From NCBI GenBank assembly GCA_052258065.1, contig JBQQPY010000002.1, forward strand, positions 1 to 64,000: a stretch of 64,000 nucleotides of DNA, in the 5' to 3' direction. Positions 52,550-62,714 of this stretch are shown here, one piece after another. Source of the DNA: JBQQPY01 sp052258065. Its GTDB lineage: Bacteria > Pseudomonadota > Gammaproteobacteria > Enterobacterales > Enterobacteriaceae. The position numbers were made by a program, and so were the translations under genes. Below the pieces are notes generated by a model. That model ran no database searches and had not been told where the DNA came from. It saw nothing but the letters and a program-made list of their open reading frames with translations. The first letter of the stretch is position 1, and each line of letters opens with the position of its first letter.

Positions 52550-53530
52550 GAGCACCTTTATCTGTTCCGGTTTATATCATGCTTCGACAAAAATTCTCGC
52601 AATCATGATAGAAAATTAACTCAATATCTTGAGCAATTCTATTCCAAATCAAATTAACGGTTCTTGTTGCAGATTTTCTGATCAGTAATTCCAGCTTGGA
52701 AAGCATTATCTTGATAGGATTTGAATCTGGTGAATAAGGCGAAAGATAAAGAAGAATTGCATTTTTAGCCTGAATAGGCTTTTCGTACACTATTAGATTT
52801 ATGAATAGATAAATTATCCATTCTCATAATATTCCATGGTACAAATTCAGGAACAAGTACTTCTTCTATATAAAGAAGGCAAGTATGTCTATTCAGTACT
52901 GTATCGAGTAACATATTTACACTTAATTCAGATAGGCGTATGATAGCAGTCACTGTTGTTGTTTTGAGTGAGCATGCGGGATATCAGCCCGGCATGATTC
53001 AGCTCATCTACTGCAACTCTTTAAGCTGATTATATTTGTCGTTGTTGCCGCTCCATCAATAAAAATAAGCTTCTTTGTGAAGAATATAACACTTTTTCAG
53101 ACTATAATTTGTGCGCATATTGTCGGGCTATTATTTAGAAAGCGAAATAGATTGGCAAAAGTAGTGTGAATGCTAAAAGTACTCTTTAGCGAGGCTTGTA
53201 TTGCAGACAAGGTTAGAACCCAAGACTCATAAATAAGCATCAGAAAAAATCAGAATACAGATCAGTTTTTAATCTGGGATTCAGGTTTTCTCTGGATTTG
53301 TAGGTCTAACTTCCTATCTTACGCAATTAATTACTTCAACGATCCGCAGCAAAAGAGCCTATTTGATATTTATCCGCCGCCGCACATGCAGAGTTACCCG
53401 CCTTAGTCAATCTAATTATTCGCAATCTTAAGTTTTCACTGTAAGAATCTTGCTATTTAGCGATCAAAAAAATTTAGTCATAACATAAATTAAATTAATG
53501 GCTATTTAATACGCTAAAATAGATTAAAAT
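52550..53530 (-). mobile_element. IS630-type family C remnant, full span
   Basis: The 72-codon minus frame at 52572-52790 gives AKNAILLYLSPYSPDSNPIK, IMLSKLELLIRKSATRTVNL and NRIAQDIE, a well-kept DDE C-terminus (SPDxNPIE, with E changed to K). 52765-52953 gives LVPWNIMRMDNLSIHKS-like. Central and N-terminal parts follow to 53470. Both termini have the AATAGAT type end. Confidence 0.7.
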
Positions 53531-53834
53531 TCTTTATATGAGAAAATACGTAATCGGGCTTATAAATGGAGCAATGAAAGCCGTCGGCCAGCGCAGCTTA
53601 AGCAATGCCTTACGGCACTGTGTTTTACTCTTATACAATTCGAAAAACATTCGAAAACATAAACCGGGCTGAAACTGCATAATATTTTGAATGATATAGG
53701 AATTTTCTAGTAAATTTTCCATTTCTAGTATGGCTTAATGTTTAGCGGTTAAAGCATTAAATCAAGTAAAAATTGACAATATGAGCAGTTCTATTTCAAT
53801 AAGATCATAAAAGAGGCCAACAATATTTAGATAG

Positions 53835-54262
53835 ACGAACGGCAAGGCATGCCGCAACCGCTTTGGTTCTGCGCCGGCCGGCTTTTCCTGCGACAGCGTT
53901 AAAGCATTACTAGCCGAATAAAGAACAGCCTATCCGCGCAGCGGACAGGCGACGGACGGGAATCGTCAACCAGGCGGATACCCGTCTGCAAGCGCAACCC
54001 TAGCATACTTTCATTACGGTGTTGGAGTACCATTGCACCATTTAGCCACCTGGTGAAAAGCTCAAGTATCAGGGCGACACCTATCTTGCACGCGTGCTTT
54101 CCCGACTATTGCACCAGCGAAATCGCATCGCGGAAGGGGCCGAAAAGAAGAATTTATTGCTTAATGTGCCTTGGCATGCTTATCGCTACTGGCGTAAGGG
54201 CTATAATAAAATTAAACTGCTTAGCAGGGTGCTTCTGCATTGGCTAAAGATCTCTTAATCAG
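53835..54262 (+). pseudogene. gntX: gntX remnant (ComF-family phosphoribosyltransferase-like)
   Basis: Late codons read HLVKKLKYQGDTYLARVL-like (PPGEKLKYQGDTYLARVLSR across a shift), LLHQRNRIAEGAEKKNLLLN and VPWHAYRYWRKGYNKIKLLS. These match GntX (PLIHQLKF...ALSRLLL and VPLWQRRHWRRGFNQSDLL). The 5' part (CRQPLWFCAGR) is frame-broken. The C-terminal nucleotide-binding site is gone, replaced by a family B tail. It lies before nfuA as in E. coli (gntX-nfuA). Confidence 0.75.
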
Positions 54263-54545
54263 GCCAAGGCTTTATAGAATCATTTTAAATTCGCTCATGC
54301 GGCCCAACATGATGGAGGTTGGCTAAACATAGCGGAAATCAAACTGAATGCACTAATCCGCGAATGCCTTAATCGTCATACTGACAAGATTAAGATATTG
54401 GACAACAAAGTCGCCGCTTAGCAAAAACAATACGATCAGATAAACTCTAGGATCGATTTGCATGTCACTACTGATAATGCTAACATTAAGCTCAACCATC
54501 TCTATTCGTCATTTAATACACGATATAATGCCGTTTAGAAGCTCG
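54262..54545 (+). mobile_element. IS630-type family B remnant (C-terminal end)
   Basis: The tail of family B directly truncates gntX. It has GCCAAGGCTTTATAGAATCA, TGGAGGTTGGCTAAACATAG, GACAAGATTAAGATATTGG and the ACTACTGATAATGC block. It ends about 75 bp before nfuA. Confidence 0.6.
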
Positions 54546-54621
54546 TCTGTCTCACCTTGTGGTCTGTGGGGAAGGCCGCCTATAATATCTGATTAGTTTA
54601 ATCAACTATTGAGTAAGTATT

Positions 54622-55197
54622 ATGATCTGTATTACCCATGCTGCCCAGGAACATTTTGCTAAATTACTGTCCACTCAGAAACCCGGCACCCAAATCCGCG
54701 TATTCGTTATCAATCCTGGCACAAGTAATGCGGAATGCGCTGTCTCGTACTGCTTACCGGACGCAGTGGAGGCTACTGATACTGAGCTAAAATTCAATAA
54801 AATCTTGGTCTATGTAGATGAGCTATCCGCACCTTACCTGCAGGATGCAGAAATTGACTTCGTTACCGATAAGCTCGGCTCTCAGCTGACGTTGAAAGCA
54901 CCCAACGCCAAAATGCGTACAGTGAAGGACGACGCGCCGCTTATCGAGCGCGTTAAGTATCTTCTTTATTCGCAGATTAATCCACAGCTGGCGGACCACG
55001 GCGGTCAGGTAACGCTCATCGAAATTACGAATAATATGTTAGCTATCCTCAAGTTCAGCGGCGGCTGTAACGGCTGTTCAATGGTCGGTTACACGCTTAA
55101 AGAAGGAATTGAGAACAAGCTACTAGAAAAATTTCCCGAGCTGAAGGGCGTACGCGATTTAACCGAGCACCAGCGTGGAGAACACTCTTATTATTAA
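54622..55197 (+). CDS. nfuA: Fe-S biogenesis protein NfuA
   Basis: Carrier that delivers 4Fe-4S clusters to target enzymes, important under oxidative stress or low iron. 191 residues, the same as E. coli. The N-terminal degenerate A-type domain (MICITHAAQEHFAKLLSTQ through KLGSQLTLKAPNAKM) is followed by a Nfu domain with the cluster-binding Cys149-X2-Cys152 in GGCNGCSMV. The end RDLTEHQRGEHSYY is identical to E. coli. No lesion. A family B remnant lies just upstream, so the promoter has probably been rebuilt. Confidence 0.97.
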   Translation: MICITHAAQEHFAKLLSTQKPGTQIRVFVINPGTSNAECAVSYCLPDAVEATDTELKFNKILVYVDELSAPYLQDAEIDFVTDKLGSQLTLKAPNAKMRTVKDDAPLIERVKYLLYSQINPQLADHGGQVTLIEITNNMLAILKFSGGCNGCSMVGYTLKEGIENKLLEKFPELKGVRDLTEHQRGEHSYY

Positions 55198-55640
55198 TCG
55201 GCGTAAGCCCGGCCCAACTATCAGCGTTAGACCTGATTTGTGCATGGACGCTAGCCTAACTTAATCATGGGCATGAACTCCACTGCCTGGTAAGTCGGTC
55301 TATCTGCTCACCTGCAGCTATCGAATCACACTTACAGCAAACGGCCTGCGTTTAGCACTGATCACTGGTAATCTTCCTCTACGTTTTATACCAAGCTGCG
55401 CCGCCAGTAAAGATATAGGGATCCATAGTACCGGAAACATTGAACGGCGTTGCTATTTGCAGCCAGCCTTTTGACTTTAGCCTCAACAACGCACTGCAGC
55501 TTTGCGCTATAAACCGGTGCATGACGGCATTTAACACTACTGATATCGGAAATCTACTCCGCTCGCGCAGGGAAGGCTCGGCAGAAAGTAGTGCGCGTGC
55601 CGCAGCGCCTCTAGAAACGACTGCCACTCTTTTTCTCTAA
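55198..55640 (-). pseudogene. possible remnant of an envelope protein gene
   Basis: The minus frame at 55379-55627 stays open for 82 codons and reads RERSRFPISVVLNAVMHRFI then WLQIATPFNVSGTMDPYIFT. The phrase with SGT(M/L)D-P is reminiscent of the C-terminus of AsmA-like proteins. That is a weak resemblance. I would call it a gene fragment of unknown identity. Confidence 0.25.
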
Positions 55641-56000
55641 GGTCTAAATGGCACATTTCTTACAGTCTTACTGTAAGGACTTCAGATCGCGAATAATCAG
55701 ATTGATTAAGGAGGCCAGTGCACACGCGCACCTACGGATGGATATCAAAGAAGCTCTTCTACTGAAGCTCGTTAGAGTAAGAAATGCCGTGAGACTAAAA
55801 GGTTACTACCCCAAATCCAGAGAACTTTTATCTATTGCAGCGTATATCTAACTGAAATAAAAAATTGTTGCAATCCTTATAGAAAATTAACTCAATAGCT
55901 TAAGCGATCACATTTCATAGGCAATCAATGCTTCTTGCTGCAGATTTCTAATCAGTGATTTTAGCTTAGTAAACGCCATCTCGATACGCTGGCCGGCAGA
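55640..56000. mobile_element. IS630-type family C fragments in opposite orientation
   Basis: 55648-55830 (plus) is the best family C N-terminus: MAHFLQSYCKDFRSRIIRLI, KEASAHAHLRMDIKEA, LVRVRNAVR. 55855-56000 is the DDE end on the minus strand. The inverted joining suggests an internal inversion or deletion within or between copies. Confidence 0.55.
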
Positions 56001-56128
56001 GCGCTGCCAATACTGTCGAGAGAACGGCTATTTTACGCCGGCGACGCGTTTTTTCTGCCATATACTTTACGCCACGGGTTCCGCCTGCCATATATAGCTA
56101 GCGCTGCTAATCCTAGACATAGCGCTGA

Positions 56129-56389
56129 TTATATTTCTCTAGTCCTGGCTTCCTTACGCAACAGATAGCGATAGGGCAGCTGTTTGGTACCCTGCATCAA
56201 TAGAGTATGCTCCATAAACTCGCAAAAGCCAGGAATATCCCGGGCAGTAGCTGGATCGTCGGCGATAATAAGCAAGGTCTGCCCGTCGGCCATATGACGA
56301 ACGGCTTTACGTACCATCATGACGGGTTCGGGGCAGCGCAGGCCGCGAGCGTCTAGAGTTTGATCTGCGGCAGAAAAAGTATTAGACAT
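56129..56389 (-). CDS. tusA: sulfur-relay protein TusA
   Basis: Accepts persulfide sulfur from IscS and passes it to TusBCD for 2-thiolation of wobble uridine in tRNA; it also feeds molybdopterin synthesis. 86 residues (E. coli 81). Catalytic Cys19 in LDARGLRCPEPVMMVRKAVR. The second half LLIIADDPATARDIPGFCEF is conserved. The C-terminus carries a few extra residues (EARTREI). It stands alone on the minus strand. No lesion seen. Confidence 0.95.
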   Translation of the reverse strand: MSNTFSAADQTLDARGLRCPEPVMMVRKAVRHMADGQTLLIIADDPATARDIPGFCEFMEHTLLMQGTKQLPYRYLLRKEARTREI

Positions 56390-56629
56390 ACATAAATTCC
56401 ATATAAATCTTTAAGCTATCGTTCCAACCCTGATTTTTCTTTTTTTATCCTAACGATAAATCAGGAAATCATAAATAAATCATTTACTTTATAAAAATAT
56501 AAATCGTTAGATTGTTTTAGGAACTGAAAACGTGAAATCTTAAATCTCATCTACTTTGTCATATTTTTTCTGATTACACACCCAGCTAAGCTTAATCGAC
56601 ATGTTTAGCATCATGTCATTATATAGACC

Positions 56630-57330
56630 TTTGTCAGATAGTCTTGTTCATGACAAAATGGCTACTGAGGAATATCGTTAAGTGCAAAATATTATGATGA
56701 TTAGCATCGATTTTCATGCCACTATAACACTTGAAATCAGAGCCGCTTTTCAGGCAAGCAAGGAGCCAATGTCTACTTTTACTAAATGTTATGGCACCTC
56801 TAAACTGACTGTTTCTAAATAGAAAAACAAGATAATTTTGAGGATCATAGCTATATTCTCTATGGTTTGCAGATGATGATATCGCGCGCTTAGGAAGCAG
56901 TGCCGTGTTCTTGCAGAAGACGACTTTCTTCTACTAGACGATCGTTTAGCGATTGTATAAAAATTCTTGAACCCAGTCATATCTCAATCCAGCTTAGCTC
57001 GCCGTTTAGTGGACGAGGATTGTAAAGAATTTACAGATACTCTTTTTAGACTGCGAAAACACGCCGCTATCAGGAAACGTGAATTCAACTACTTACGTGC
57101 AGAGCTCGATATAGAATATCCTCTCATTGCACCGATGCGCGCATAAATAGATTATATAATCTAACCATTTAATCTGCGTATAGAAAATCTACTGCAAAAG
57201 CATTATTTCATTCTGCTGCAGAGCTGAAAAAGACACTGCATCGATATGTCTAGCTCTACAATCAAAAATTTCTTTAATCAGGCTTAGGTAGTAAAACTCA
57301 ACTTCTCTCTTTTAAATAAAATTTACATTT
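56630..57330 (+). mobile_element. IS481-type transposase remnant, nearly full span
   Basis: Plus strand. The upstream end is AAAATGGCTACTGAGGAATA. KSEPLFRQARS-type and WHL-TDCF frames follow, then the core near 57010-57130 (RIVKNLQILFLDCENTPLSG). The 3' end has CTACAATCAAAAATTTCTTT. No usable frame. Confidence 0.65.
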
Positions 57331-57412
57331 TTTAAAAAATATCCTACCTTCCAGGATGTGAGATAGTTCTAGCATGCTCAAGCAGATATAGCCTAAAAGG
57401 CAAAAGCAAGAG

Positions 57413-57691
57413 ATGCCAGTTAGAACACTGGGATACTTGCCCTATGGAATCAGTATAGTGCAGTTTGTCGCTTTCGGCATTAACCATAAAGATTTCAGTA
57501 TGCAGGAGGGCGCCAGGCTCGGCATGTTAATGGGGCAAAGCAACGATGCCATCAAAGCATCTATCAAAGCGGTCATTGGTGATAACGAAGCTCTGTCTAT
57601 CAAACGATTTGATCCGCGATCTCCTGCCGAGCAAGGATCTCTGACGGGACTTACAAGTCTTTTTTGCCCTTTTGGAACTTTCCTCTCTTAA
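57413..57691 (+). CDS. unrecognised open frame (92 codons)
   Basis: Reads MPVRTLGYLPYGISIVQFVA, then GARLGMLMGQSNDAIKASIK and AVIGDNEALSIKRFDPRSPA. The composition is protein-like and GC-richer than the flanking IS debris. AAGAGATG overlaps the start without a clear ribosome binding site. It converges on ddlA, ending about 40 bp from the ddlA stop. I recognise no family. It may be a gene fragment. Confidence 0.3.
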   Translation: MPVRTLGYLPYGISIVQFVAFGINHKDFSMQEGARLGMLMGQSNDAIKASIKAVIGDNEALSIKRFDPRSPAEQGSLTGLTSLFCPFGTFLS

Positions 57692-57731
57692 AGCTGATAG
57701 CATATCCGCCACCCCTTGCAACAAAAGGGTT

Positions 57732-58840
57732 TTAGCGTTCCGTGTGGCTGAGCCTCGCCGCGCGGGCTCGCGCCAGCGCCAGGGTAATCAGACGGCTAAC
57801 TAGCGCAGGATACTCCAAACCGCTAGCTTCCCAAAGCTTAGGGTACATACTCATGGGGGTAAAACCCGGCAGAGTATTTATCTCATTAAGCAGGATTTGG
57901 CCTTGCGCGGTCAAAAAAAGTCTACCCGTGCCATTACACTACAGCCCAGCGCCAGATACGCCTGCCGAGCCGTCTGTCGGATAGTATCAGTGACAGACGG
58001 CAAAAGCGTAGCTGGAATAACCCGTTCCGCCTGGTTGCCCTTCAAATATTTAGTATCATAGGCATAAAATTCGTCGTTAACGAGAATCTCACCGCAGACA
58101 CTCACCTCCGGATAATCGTTACCCAATACCGCGGTTTCAATTTCCCGTCCGGTTATCGCCTGTTCAACCAGAACTTTAGAATCATAACGGAAAGCCAGCG
58201 CCAACGCCGTGGCGAAGGCTGCCCGGTCGGTTACTTTGCTAACCCCCACTGATGATCCCTGACTTGCGGGCTTAATAAACAGCGGCAGGCCTAATTGGCT
58301 GACGATGACGTCGAAATCTGGCGACTCAGAGCCCGCACGCAGCAGCGTAAGCGACGGCGTAACGGGTATCCCTGCAGCGAGCAGCACGCGCTTGGTCATG
58401 TCCTTATCCATACAGACCGCTGATCCCAGCACGTCAGGCCCGGCATGAGGAATATTGAGCACCCTTAGCAATCCCTGTACCGATCCGTCCTCGCCGCTCG
58501 CGCCGTGTAATACCGAGAAGGCGACATCGATCGATGGCAACGGTTGACCGTTGGCGGCATCAATCAGCTGTGCACGCCCCTGACCCGGCACGACGGCTAG
58601 ATAACGCTGCGTCTGCACTAAACGGATGGCTGCAGGGTCGTCAGGATTCAGCAGATAGTCTTTTTCATCGCACAAAGTCCAGCGTCCGTTTTTATCGACT
58701 CCGATGAGGGTTAAATCATATTGTCGCCTGTCGATCGCGCCAATAACATTTATCGATGAGCGCAACGACACTTCATGCTCGGTTGACTGCCCTCCGAACA
58801 GCACGACGAGTCGTAGTTTGCCGCTTTCTCGTGGCTCCAT
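57732..58840 (-). CDS. ddlA: D-alanine-D-alanine ligase A with one apparent one-base deletion
   Basis: Joins two D-alanines for peptidoglycan precursors. The ATP-grasp fold shows VVLFGGQSTEHEVSLRSSIN, GEDGSVQGLLRVLNIPHAGP, PLFIKPASQGSSVGVSKV and EIETAVLGND. Frame 1 ends ARVDFF. At plus-strand 57913-57919 a run of seven A (T on the coding strand) should be eight. The next frame resumes LTAQGQILLNEINTLPGFTP then MSMYPKLWEASGLEYPALVS. NEINTLPGF holds metal ligands, so the last 60 residues are needed. The restored protein is 369 residues (DdlA 364). The start at 58840 follows GAGGA. Closer to DdlA than DdlB by length and sequence. Confidence 0.9.
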
Positions 58841-59650
58841 GACATCCTCATTGATTACCAAAACACTTATTAAAAGACTACAGAGTAGGCGCCCGAAGCG
58901 GGCGTGTAAAGAGCCGGTAACGATTCATGTAAAAAGATAGTAATCATAACGGTGAAAAAAGAGGAGGATTAACTTCAAAATGATTACAGCTGATTCCCTT
59001 ATATCTGGTAAAAAATACAGCAGGCTGTTATCAAAATAATTTCACCTGGCTATAAGACTGCGAGAGAAGAACACGGCACGGCAGTAAACGATGCTAGATG
59101 AATCGTTACTAGAGAGGCGGGATGGCCGTCTTTACGTCGTCGCTTTAAAATATAGAACGCATAAATAAATTATTTACTTTTAAAAATATAGATAGCTAGA
59201 CTGTTTTATGAACTCAGAACGTGATATCTTTAATATTATAACTTTCATTATAAAATTTTACTAATTGCATATTTTAGCCAGCCTCAATAGGCTGCATGAA
59301 ATTGTGGGCGCCTTCGATACCACCACCAAGAAGCGCGGCACTAGTGCTTTCAATTCATGATTTATTCCAGACACGAAAGCACGATATGTACTCAATGTAC
59401 AGCATGTTATAAAAGGGGTGAATCGGACGCGTAAAACTCCTGGGCGTCAAGCCGCACAGAACCGGTTTTAAGTTTAAGACTTCGTAACAATGCTGATGCT
59501 TGCGTGAATAAGAGCTTATTATAGACAAGTATAGCAAGTAGATAAGCATAGCAGGCTGTGAAAGCAAGTTCTACCATTATATTTCCTAATTGCTTAGCTT
59601 AATCAGCTAATCTTAATCTACACTGGGAATATATAATTTCACGTAAATTA
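58841..59650. other. spacer upstream of ddlA with repeat scraps
   Basis: 58975-59070 matches 47110-47210 (repeat G). The plus strand near 59290-59460 reads EIVGAFDTTTKKRGTSAF, then ARYVLNVQHVIKGVNRTRKT. It is related to the SAFNAATKKRG frame of repeat F, suggesting one more decayed transposase family. No intact gene. Confidence 0.4.
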
Positions 59651-59659
59651 ATATTCTAT

Positions 59660-59880
59660 TGGAAAATTTCAAAAACAGGATAACGAGCACTTGCCATACA
59701 ATTCGTGCTCAACATAGGTTTCGTTACCCAGCTAAATTTGAGCATTACTTTAACCAACACTATAACTTGAAAGCACTGATACCGCGTTTCTTAGTAACAG
59801 CATTGAAAGCACTCACAATACCCTAAACCTTCTTGAGGCTAGCCGAGCAAAATGCGTAATCAAGTTATATTTTAGTTTTG
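59660..59880 (+). repeat. short repeat, family F copy
   Basis: Matches 4850-5060: the ACGAGCACTTGCCATAC region, CATAGGTTTCGTTACCCAGC, CTGATACCGCGTTTCTTAG and AATGCGTAATCAAG. The minus strand reads like SAFNAVTKKRGISAFKL. Confidence 0.5.
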
Positions 59881-60019
59881 TCCTGCTATGCTGATTTTAA
59901 CATTAAGATACTTTAGGTGAATCAGAAACTTATTGGTAGACAGGAACACTCTCTAACCTGAGTAACCTACACCAACCTAATAATATTAATTAGTACACTC
60001 TATCATGCATTTTGCTTAG

Positions 60020-60420
60020 AAAGCGACAAATATGAATAGGCTAAAAAAGCCGCAGGAAATGAGGTCAACAATGCTGGGGCTAACGCCTACATGCCCACTG
60101 AGAAGTGACGATACTCATTTCCTTTCTTATGCAGAATCAGGTGCTTATTTCTAAACTTGTACCAGGGAATATCATGATAATGAATAATTTTTCCACTCAT
60201 AAAGCTGATGGTGTACGAGAAGCTATTTAGGCTAAAGATCCGCCTTACTCAGGCGATTTAAATTCTAACAAGATAGCCGCTTTTCAGTTGAAATCACTGC
60301 TTAGAAAAGCTGCAACAAGAACCGTTAATTCGCTGCACAATTAGTTCGCTTAAGCTATTAAGTAAATTTCCTATAAAGATTACTACAATTTTTTATCGCA
60401 GCGGGATATTCATAAATTGC
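60020..60420 (+). mobile_element. IS630-type family C remnant (C-terminal part)
   Basis: Reads with breaks as LVPGNIMIMNNFSTHKADGV, then FNSNKIAAFQLKSLLRKAAT and RTVNSL. The catalytic region is damaged (MNNFSTH for MDNLSTH). A short scrap repeated at 62520-62640 follows. Confidence 0.6.
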
Positions 60421-60670
60421 ATAATAAGTGCCTATTATGGCATTTTTGATATTCTCTAGATGAGCATTCACTCACTTAAAATTGTTTATTTCCAATGTAA
60501 TTTACACTTGTCTAGGCAAGGGTGCGTAATCAGGTTTATTTTTTTATTCCTGATTTAGGTGCAAAATGACAAAGAGAGAACATTCTTCATTAAAAATTAG
60601 CTCAAGCACCTTCATCTCGAAGTCATGACACATAGAAAAAAGCGGCACAGCCTACCTTCGCAAAATCCTG

Positions 60671-61944
60671 CTATTGCCAGTTGAGTAGACAGTAATGTTT
60701 TTTACCCCGCCGCAACAGGGTATAACGGCCATACAGCCTATCGGCGTCGCTAAATGCATACTTCGGCGACACCTGTTCTTTGCCGTTCACCGCCACCGCG
60801 TTAGAAATTATCATGGTACGGGCCTGGCCGCGCGACGGTACGAGTTCAGCTGCTACTAACGCCTGCTGTAAATCCGCGCCGCGCTTAAGAGTGACCGTCG
60901 GCATAGTGTCTTGGGCTAATTGCGCAAAATCATCCTCGCTCAGATCTGCTAGCGCCTGGGTAAATAGGCTGGTGGTAATACGCCTCGCTGCCGCCAATCC
61001 TTGTTCGCCGTGTACCATGCTAGTAACCTCTTCTGCCAGCACATACTGGGCGCGTGGTGCTTTTTCGCTAGCGCAACCCTCTTGTTCCAGCGCCTGGATA
61101 GCGGTACGCGACAGGAAGGTAAAAATTTCAAAAAACGGTACACGTCAGTGTCGGCGGTATTGATCCAAAACTGATAGAACTTATAGGGGCTGGTTTTACT
61201 GGGATCCAACCACACCGTGTCGCCCTCGGTTTTGCCAAATTTAGTGCCGTCTGCTTTGGTAATAAGCGGTACCGTAAGGCCATATACCTTATTTTGATAC
61301 AGTCTGCGCGTCAAATTAATGCCGGAGGTGATGTTTCCCCACTGGTCAGAGCCGCCAATCTGCAACAACACATCGTACTGCTTATTCAGGCGAGCGAAAT
61401 CATAACCCTGCAAGAGATTATAGGAAAATTCCGTAAAGGAAATGCCGTCATCATGGCGATTCAATCGCTGCTTTACCGTTTCTTTATTGATCATCTGATT
61501 GACAGAGAAATGCTTACCGATATCGCGCAAGAAGGTTAACACGTTCATCGAGCCAAACCAGTCATAATTGTTAGCGGCGATGGCGCTATTAGCGCCGCAG
61601 TTAAAATCTAGGAATGGCGATACTTGACGTTTTATATTCCCCATCCACTCCTGAACGTTTTCGACGGTATTAAGCTTGCGCTCAGTCGCTTTGAAGCTGG
61701 GATCGCCGATAAGCCCAGTGGCGCCCCCCACTAGCAACACCGGACGGTGACCTGCTAGTTGGAAGCGCTTGAGGCACAATAAGGGCACTAAATGTCCCAA
61801 ATGCAAGCTGTCGGCGGTGGGATCGAAGCCGCAATACACCGTAATCGACCCTGTAGCCAAGCGCTCAGCCAGTGCCTTTTTATTTGTTACCTGAGCAATC
61901 AGCCCTCTCTCTTGCAATTGTTGTATTAGGTTACTGCTTGTCAT
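60671..61944 (-). CDS. tyrS: tyrosyl-tRNA synthetase with one apparent one-base deletion
   Basis: Charges tRNA-Tyr. The class I signatures are HLGH in DSLHLGHLVPLLCLKR and KFGKT in KADGTKFGKTEG. Frame 1 runs to DTDVYRFLKF. At plus-strand 61121-61125 a run of five A (T on the coding strand) should be six. The next frame continues TFLSRTAIQALEQEGC then APRAQYVLAEEVTSMVHGEQ and the S4 RNA-binding tail (PSRGQARTMIISNAVAVNGK, then YTLLRRGKKHYCLLNW). With the base restored the length is 424, equal to E. coli. The start at 61944 has GGAG eight bases upstream. It was probably once cotranscribed with pdxH, now separated by IS scraps. Confidence 0.92.
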
Positions 61945-62044
61945 AAAACACTCCATTATCAAGAAAGAGAAAAAAGGACACTGTGGCCGCACTGATTTTT
62001 TCAAGCACGCCAGCTTCTGTGCTGAAAAAACATCCTGATTAATC

Positions 62045-62480
62045 ATTTTATTCAGCTATTTCAATAGTCTATATGGCATTGTCAGTGCTTTCAATACCGC
62101 TATAAAGAAACACGGTATAAATTCTCATAACTGATAACGTGGTTCAAATCGATACTCAAATTCGGGCAACCTCTTAACATATAAAGCTAGCGGTCGCTAG
62201 TATCTGTAGGCAGAGCTGAAAAGTCTCTCAAAATAGAGAGATAGAAAACATATTATTACCCTCAAGTTGAAAGAAGGCAGTTAGCTAACCATGCCGAAAA
62301 ACAAACTTAATCTACTAAGCCGAGAGTGTCTGAATCGTCATATTGAAAAGATTCAGATATTGCGAAGTGAAGACACTGCTTAGCAGACACGACGCAACCA
62401 GATAAACGCGAAGATCGATTGACTTTGCATTACTGATAACGCTCGTATCAAAATCAAGCGTTTTATCCGCCATTTAATAT
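62045..62480. mobile_element. repeat F and family B fragments between tyrS and pdxH
   Basis: 62045-62160 is repeat F reversed (the TCAGTGCTTTCAATACCG block). 62180-62290 resembles the family B start. 62290-62480 is the family B C-terminal end (KQLNLLSRECLNRHIEKIQI-like, then TTDNARIKIK). They break the pdxH-tyrS unit. Confidence 0.5.
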
Positions 62481-62714
62481 GTGATTTGACACTAGATAAG
62501 GAAGCATATGTTAGCCACGAATTTTATAGTAAGTGCCCGTTAAGACGTTTTTGACATTCCCTACCAGAGCATTTATCTACTTAAAATCGTTTATTCCTAG
62601 AGTAGCTTAAGCTTGGCTAGATAAGATACGTACTTAGGAAAAACGTTATCGCGGCGCGGGCGCTGCGGTTAGGTCAGAATTCCGACGCCTCGGTGGCGAC
62701 CCCAATCACTCTAG

